A stretch of 10,307 bases of DNA from GCA-2724215 sp015660315 (GTDB taxonomy: Bacteria > Latescibacterota > UBA2968 > UBA8231): positions 1 through 10,307 of the forward strand of contig JAPYQE010000230.1 of NCBI GenBank assembly GCA_029941315.1, read 5' to 3'. Numbering within the stretch: the first letter of the stretch is position 1; each line of letters starts with the position of its first letter. A model generated the notes under the pieces. It had not been told where the DNA came from. It saw nothing but the letters and a program-made list of their open reading frames with translations, and did not search any database. The position numbers were made by a program, and so were the translations under genes. Shown here piece by piece: positions 7,110-10,307 of this stretch.

Positions 7110-7118
7110 TTATCCTCC
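7110..7118 (-). promoter_or_regulatory. Strong Shine-Dalgarno site deciding the start of the downstream secreted protein
   Basis: The 19-base gap between the two secreted-protein genes carries TAGGAGGAT on the minus strand. An ATG three bases after AGGAGG is out of frame and too close. The ATG at 7105, eight bases after it, has ideal spacing and opens directly into the signal peptide. Confidence 0.7.
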
Positions 7119-7124
7119 TATCCA

Positions 7125-9146
7125 CTAGTAAGTGACGCTTAGAGGCCGCAGGTAGCGGATGGTCTCGAATTCCGCTTTAAAACTGAGGCCCAGCAAGTAC
7201 AGACCCGGGGCCAGCCGCCGCCCGTCCGCGCTGCGTCCGTTCCACGTCGCCTGCTGCAGCCCGGCTCCCTGCCGGCCCACGTCGAAATGAGCGACTCGCG
7301 TCCCGTCCAAGCGATAGATACTCAACTCCACGGGCACGGCCTCCGGCAGGCGGAACAAGGAGTACTCGACGCGCAACTCATCGTTGATTCCGTCGCCGTT
7401 GGGCGTTATGACCCCCGATGAGAAGCGCAGGTCCCCGATGACCTGTTCCACCCGGTCGGAAGCCCCCCACACCTTCAGCGAATTGGTACTCACAGCCCGG
7501 GAAACATCCCCCACTTCGATCCGCTGGGGCAGGTCGTCGCTGCCGGAGTTGAATACCTCCCCTGCAAAGGTATTGGCGAACACGAAAACCTCGGTGGCGA
7601 AAACCAGGCGCAGGGGCGGGCTGTTGGATCGCGTAATTCTCTCCGACAGGAATACGGTCAATCCTTCGTCGTCTTCTTCCACCCTTGCCGCTTCGACTTG
7701 CAAAAGCGGGGTGCCCATCTTGAGGCTGCTGAAGCGGGGACGGCTACCGGTGCGGATGCGCACCGCGTCGAAACCGCCCTGGACCGCGGACTCGAAATCG
7801 GCTTTGATATCATAGGAGAAATCCGTCGTCTCTCCCAGCTCGACCCGGGTAAGCCCGCCCGCGGGAAGGGGTTCGTCCAGACGCGCCACTTCCCCGGCCA
7901 CCCGCTGCGCCAGAAGGGAAGACACCTCTATCCAGAGCGAGTCCAGGCGCATGAAGTCGTCGAAAGATTGGCTCTCCAGAGTCAATTTGAGCTGCAGGTG
8001 GCGGCCTCGCTCTAGCGGGATCTGGGTACCGGGCTCGACGATGGGAAACGACCAGAAAGTCCAGTTGTCGGTATCGTATGCGACCCGAGCCCGCAGCCCG
8101 GGTTTCCCCTCCTGGATCACGCTAGTTCTGTCGATATCGGGGGGCTTCAGCTCGCGCTCAAACCTCTCCCGCGACACGACCACTTCCTCCCCCGAGTCCG
8201 TGAACTCGTGGTAGACATTGGGGTCTGCGTCCCGGCCGCTGCGCATTTCCACCCTGACAGAAACCCTGGCATCGGGAGCTTCTACCGCCTGGCCGTCGAC
8301 CAAGCGCATCGGGGTGGCGGCCCAGAAGACCCGCCCGAAATTCACTTCCTGGTCCAGCTCGAGGACCTTAGTGGTGTAGAGCGCCCGCTTGGGCACGCCT
8401 TTTGCCCAGAGTTCAAAGTCCCCGATCGTTCCCAGTCGCACCCCAGATCCCCGGGTTCGCTCGGTGATGATGCGCTTGAAGCGCACGAAACGCACGTACT
8501 GTTTGGGGAAATCGATTCTCACGTGGGCATCGAAGTTCTGCGGCCGGCGGACGATCAAGGTCTCCAGTGGGTGGTAGTCCCCGTCGAGCTTTTCCGTGGT
8601 CATGACCGGATCCGTCTCCTCGGATACGGAGATCTCGAAGGCGTCGTAGATATCCTCGCTGAGCAGCCGTCCGTCGCTGGTAAGCCCCCGGGGAGGCGTG
8701 AAAAAACCGAACTGGTCGACCGGAACCGGCACGCCGACATCGATGGTGTACCATTCGGAATCGGAGGAAAGGGAGCCCGGCGGCACGTACGTGGTGCTAT
8801 CGCCGTCGACCCACAGATTAACCAGGATCCCCGCCCGCTGGAACCAGAAGAATCCATCGGCGGCAACCCATATGCGGGGACGCGTCCCGTCGACGTATCC
8901 CAGTTCGCGGGGTTCTTTTATCGGGCTCCAATTGCTTAGCCGGGCAAAGAGGTTCTGCTCCTTGGTGAGATAGAGCGGCTGTATCGCCCCGGGCGCGGTC
9001 TCGAAATCGACGAGGACCTGAACCGTGTCGTTGCCGCTCCACGCAAGCCCGCTTCCCCCCAGCTTCCAGACGGAGATCTCCGCCTCCCCAGGGGCAAAGG
9101 TGACAAACGGGAATGAGATTACCCAAAACCAACTGCTGACGCGCAT
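7125..9146 (-). CDS. Secreted protein with discoidin-like region and FlgD/CHU_C-type C-terminal domain, paralogue of its neighbour
   Basis: The best start is ATG 9146, preceded by GAGGAAA with nine bases of spacing and opening a signal peptide (MRVSSWFWVISFPFVTFAPG); this gives 673 residues. The frame is open further up to 9197, but that adds an unlikely leader. A discoidin-like region lies at about 125-265 (WYTIDVGVPVPVDQFGFF, QYVRFVRFKRI, GTIGDFELWAKG). The C-terminal 96 residues start GVITPNGDGINDEL and include WNGRSADGRRLAPGLYLLGL, a FlgD Ig-like or CHU_C-type tail. About 250 C-terminal residues align in order with the downstream gene product: a TxFxY strand, GFDxxR, a repeated IGDL before the tail, then the tail itself. 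The pair is therefore a tandem duplication that has diverged. The protein is exported and probably binds a surface or polymer; no active site is seen. It is first in the operon. Its TAG stop matches the family end. Confidence 0.88.
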   Translation of the reverse strand: MRVSSWFWVISFPFVTFAPGEAEISVWKLGGSGLAWSGNDTVQVLVDFETAPGAIQPLYLTKEQNLFARLSNWSPIKEPRELGYVDGTRPRIWVAADGFFWFQRAGILVNLWVDGDSTTYVPPGSLSSDSEWYTIDVGVPVPVDQFGFFTPPRGLTSDGRLLSEDIYDAFEISVSEETDPVMTTEKLDGDYHPLETLIVRRPQNFDAHVRIDFPKQYVRFVRFKRIITERTRGSGVRLGTIGDFELWAKGVPKRALYTTKVLELDQEVNFGRVFWAATPMRLVDGQAVEAPDARVSVRVEMRSGRDADPNVYHEFTDSGEEVVVSRERFERELKPPDIDRTSVIQEGKPGLRARVAYDTDNWTFWSFPIVEPGTQIPLERGRHLQLKLTLESQSFDDFMRLDSLWIEVSSLLAQRVAGEVARLDEPLPAGGLTRVELGETTDFSYDIKADFESAVQGGFDAVRIRTGSRPRFSSLKMGTPLLQVEAARVEEDDEGLTVFLSERITRSNSPPLRLVFATEVFVFANTFAGEVFNSGSDDLPQRIEVGDVSRAVSTNSLKVWGASDRVEQVIGDLRFSSGVITPNGDGINDELRVEYSLFRLPEAVPVELSIYRLDGTRVAHFDVGRQGAGLQQATWNGRSADGRRLAPGLYLLGLSFKAEFETIRYLRPLSVTY

Positions 9147-9190
9147 GGTGTCTTTCCTCAGGTCAAAGATAGGCGCTGGGCAGATGAGAG

Positions 9191-9215
9191 GCCGCATTTC
9201 CGCTCAATATGCGGC
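9191..9215. repeat. Hairpin in the 5' leader of the secreted-protein operon
   Basis: GCCGCAT (9191-9197) and ATGCGGC (9209-9215) pair perfectly over 7 bases with an 11-base loop. It lies 45-69 bases upstream of the 9146 ATG on the minus strand, so it would be in the leader of the operon transcript if transcription starts further upstream. A second short stem (TTCTCA/TGAGAA, 9248-9265) is nearby. Regulation is only a guess. Confidence 0.35.
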
Positions 9216-9919
9216 GTGGACGAGGAAATCTCGAAGGTTTCTTAGATTTCTCAATTCTATGAGAAGTCGATCAGCTACATTTTGTACCCGGCTTTATTTA
9301 AATGTCCGAAGCGATCATACGAGTATAGACTCAATGGATTGGTTACATCCTGAAAAAGTCACACATCACGTAAATCCATTATTGTTCACCACAGGCTAAG
9401 ATCGCATCAATTTTGACATTTAATATACCATCTGAGTGGACCCGCGAGATCGATTCCCCTTTATATCCGACTGCGTCTTCTTCAATGCTGCGTTAAATAT
9501 TTGCATTTCATCAGCGGGAATTTGTGGAACACTCTCTACAGGTCTGCGGCAATATACTGCGATGGCCAAGATAAGACAACAAATGTATCAAATATGTGCA
9601 TTTGAAATCGGTTGTAATACCCCTTGTAACCTCGGACTTGGCCAACCCGCAATACCAGAGACGGCATAATTACTTGCCTTGATGCAGTTTCATCGGCTGA
9701 ATTGTTAGAAAGTCTTCGTGAACCTGCCCGCTATGACTTGCCAAAATCGAGACTCACATAGCTAATCAGAGGCGGTATATCAGTAGTCCGGCGTAGCAGG
9801 GAAGTCAGCCACCAGGCACAGCGGGGCAACTAAAACAACTTGGGCCGACCAGCACAAAAGGGCATGGCGCAGGGAAAATCGATGGAGACTTTATGGAGAC
9901 CCAGGGATTGGGGGAATAG
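9216..9919. other. About 700 bases without a convincing gene
   Basis: The stretch should hold the promoter of the minus-strand secreted-protein operon, but I find no well-spaced -35/-10 pair. A consensus TTGACA on the plus strand at 9413-9418 has no -10 at the right distance. The longest open frame (9436-9669, plus, 77 residues) has a Cys-rich, family-free product and no ribosome site, and looks like chance. No repeats or RNA genes were recognised. Confidence 0.55.
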
Positions 9920-9966
9920 ATAAAGGGCCTACGTTCATTCCCTAAGAAATGACGTAGGTCCTTTAT
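9920..9966. terminator. Long hairpin, terminator-like, beside the tRNA-Leu fragment
   Basis: ATAAAGG-g-CCTACGT (9920-9934) pairs with ACGTAGG-t-CCTTTAT (9952-9966). CATT/AATG extends the stem inward past one bulged T. The stem has 18 paired bases. On the minus strand it starts nine bases after the CCA end of the tRNA-Leu fragment, the position of a tRNA transcript terminator. No strong T-run follows on that side, while the plus-strand side ends TTTATT, so its direction is uncertain. Confidence 0.55.
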
Positions 9967-9974
9967 TAACAATA

Positions 9975-9992
9975 TGGTGCCGAAGGTGGGAC
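9975..9992 (-). other. 3' end of a tRNA-Leu gene, 18-base fragment, possible attachment scar
   Basis: On the minus strand the bases read GTCCCACCTTCGGCACCA: the last T-stem bases, the 3' acceptor strand CTTCGGC, the discriminator A and the CCA of a bacterial tRNA-Leu (5' acceptor GCCGAAG). Upstream of it on that strand the TTCGA loop and the rest of the tRNA are missing, replaced by unrelated sequence. Integrases commonly recombine at tRNA 3' ends and leave such fragments. The short length means it could also be a deletion remnant. Confidence 0.5.
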
Positions 9993-10044
9993 GCTACTAA
10001 ATGCACACACCTACGCCTCCTGTATATCTTGTCGCCTAGCGACC

Positions 10045-10113
10045 TTGCGGGCTATCCCCGTCTTTGCGCTCGACGTCACCGTCTGCCCCGACTGTGGAGC
10101 ACGGCTACGCCGA
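10045..10113 (+). mobile_element. IS91-like transposase, zinc-binding scrap
   Basis: The plus-strand frame reads PVFALDVTVCPDCGARLRR. This fits the C-terminal zinc-binding segment of IS91-family transposases, where F-x-L-D-V is followed by C-P-x-C-G-x-R-L-R. Nothing of the catalytic HUH/Y domain is present, and similarity stops a few bases before the CocE/NonD remnant. It is therefore a dead fragment. Only about 23 residues support the call. Confidence 0.45.
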
Positions 10114-10123
10114 AGTCTGTCTA

Positions 10124-10307
10124 CCCCTGCACATCAGCCCCTATGGCGTAGCCCCGCTGGGCAAAGAATTCGGGCGCGCCAACCGCGACCTCCGAGCCCC
10201 CGTCTTATTGTAAGGCGAGCGCTCCAACAGGATCGGCCTTGGGGCGGGTGATATTCGCGCGCAGGATGGTGCCGTCGCGCATGGGCATTTCAATATTTTG
10301 TTCGAAT
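10124..10307 (-). pseudogene. CocE/NonD (peptidase S15) hydrolase, N-terminal part, two frameshifts
   Basis: Reading the minus strand from the window end, three successive frames together give the start of a CocE/NonD-type alpha/beta hydrolase. The order is NIEMPMRDGTILRANITRPK with AD (to 10232), then LLERSPYNKTG (about 10230-10198), then GSEVAVGAPEFFAQRGYA and DVQG up to a TAG at 10121-10123. The MRDGTxLxANxxRP and ERSPYxK segments are typical of this family, which hydrolyses esters or amides. The second shift is a missing G in a G-run near 10198; the first lies near 10231. The catalytic Ser, Asp and His would be further downstream and are absent, since the IS91-like scrap begins next. The true start lies beyond the window. 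Sequencing error could explain one homopolymer shift but not the truncation. Confidence 0.7.

Noticed and set aside
4625..9399. Many long plus-strand frames across the secreted-protein operon
   Set aside because: They are antisense to two proteins with signal peptides, domains and ribosome sites, and have no recognisable content of their own.
9436..9669. Plus-strand 77-codon frame
   Set aside because: No ribosome site, no family resemblance, and an odd Cys/Ile-rich composition; probably chance in non-coding DNA.
1957..10123. Amber (TAG) codon reassigned to an amino acid
   Set aside because: In-frame TAGs occur in the DUF4159 locus and in relics, but the secreted protein at 7125 ends normally at TAG, and the relics also have frameshifts, so decay explains them better.
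10080..10213. Plus-strand frame ending in a protein-like LHISPYGVAPLGKEFG stretch
   Set aside because: The minus-strand reading of the same bases matches the CocE/NonD family (ERSPYNK, APEFFAQRGYA), so this frame is its shadow.
10045..10251. Full 68-codon plus-strand frame as a gene
   Set aside because: Only the first 23 codons resemble an IS91-like transposase; the rest is antisense to the CocE/NonD remnant.
1..10307. CRISPR array, rRNA or complete tRNA
   Set aside because: No regularly spaced repeats, no rRNA signature and no complete tRNA were seen; only a tRNA-Leu 3' fragment is present.

Overview
The window looks like an accessory stretch from an uncultured, fairly GC-rich bacterium. 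Its families are phytanoyl-CoA-type dioxygenases (PhyH), a DUF4159 protein, sialidase, aldo/keto reductase and CocE/NonD hydrolase remnants, and secreted proteins ending in a TPNGDGIND-type FlgD/CHU_C-like domain. That mix is typical of candidate phyla such as Latescibacterota or Poribacteria (FCB-like, often marine or sponge-associated). The lineage is inferred from gene content; no phylogenetic marker is present.

Layout. (1) 1-878, minus: a PhyH-family Fe(II)/2-oxoglutarate dioxygenase, cut by the window edge, with an AT-rich upstream region holding an 18-bp near-palindrome. (2) 1046-2314, minus: a promoter, a membrane-anchor ORF (1960-2250), a DUF4159 ORF (1108-1959) and a terminator. The two ORFs lie in one frame, separated only by a TAG directly followed by ATG, so they are either one gene broken by an amber codon or a coupled pair. 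(3) 2349-3042: an 11-bp inverted repeat and two decayed genes lying tail to tail, a sialidase 3' end (plus) and an aldo/keto reductase 5' part (minus, frameshifted and truncated). (4) 3053-3898, minus: an intact second PhyH gene, 10 bases upstream of the broken reductase. (5) 3899-4334: no convincing gene. (6) 4335-4634, plus: a small unrecognised protein. (7) 4739-9146, minus: two tandem genes for large secreted proteins with discoidin-like regions and homologous C-terminal tails. (8) 9216-9919: no convincing gene. (9) 9920-10307: a terminator-like hairpin, an 18-base tRNA-Leu 3'-end fragment, an IS91-like transposase scrap and a frameshifted CocE/NonD hydrolase fragment, which together look like an old integration or rearrangement junction.

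The secreted pair probably forms one operon for cell-surface or exported carbohydrate- or surface-binding proteins. The two PhyH genes, with the sialidase, reductase and hydrolase remnants, suggest a background of small-molecule and glycan catabolism with active gene turnover. No complete new defence or mobile system is visible. The most intriguing items are the TAG-ATG split DUF4159 locus, the tandem tail-sharing secreted proteins, and the tRNA-Leu/IS91 scar.
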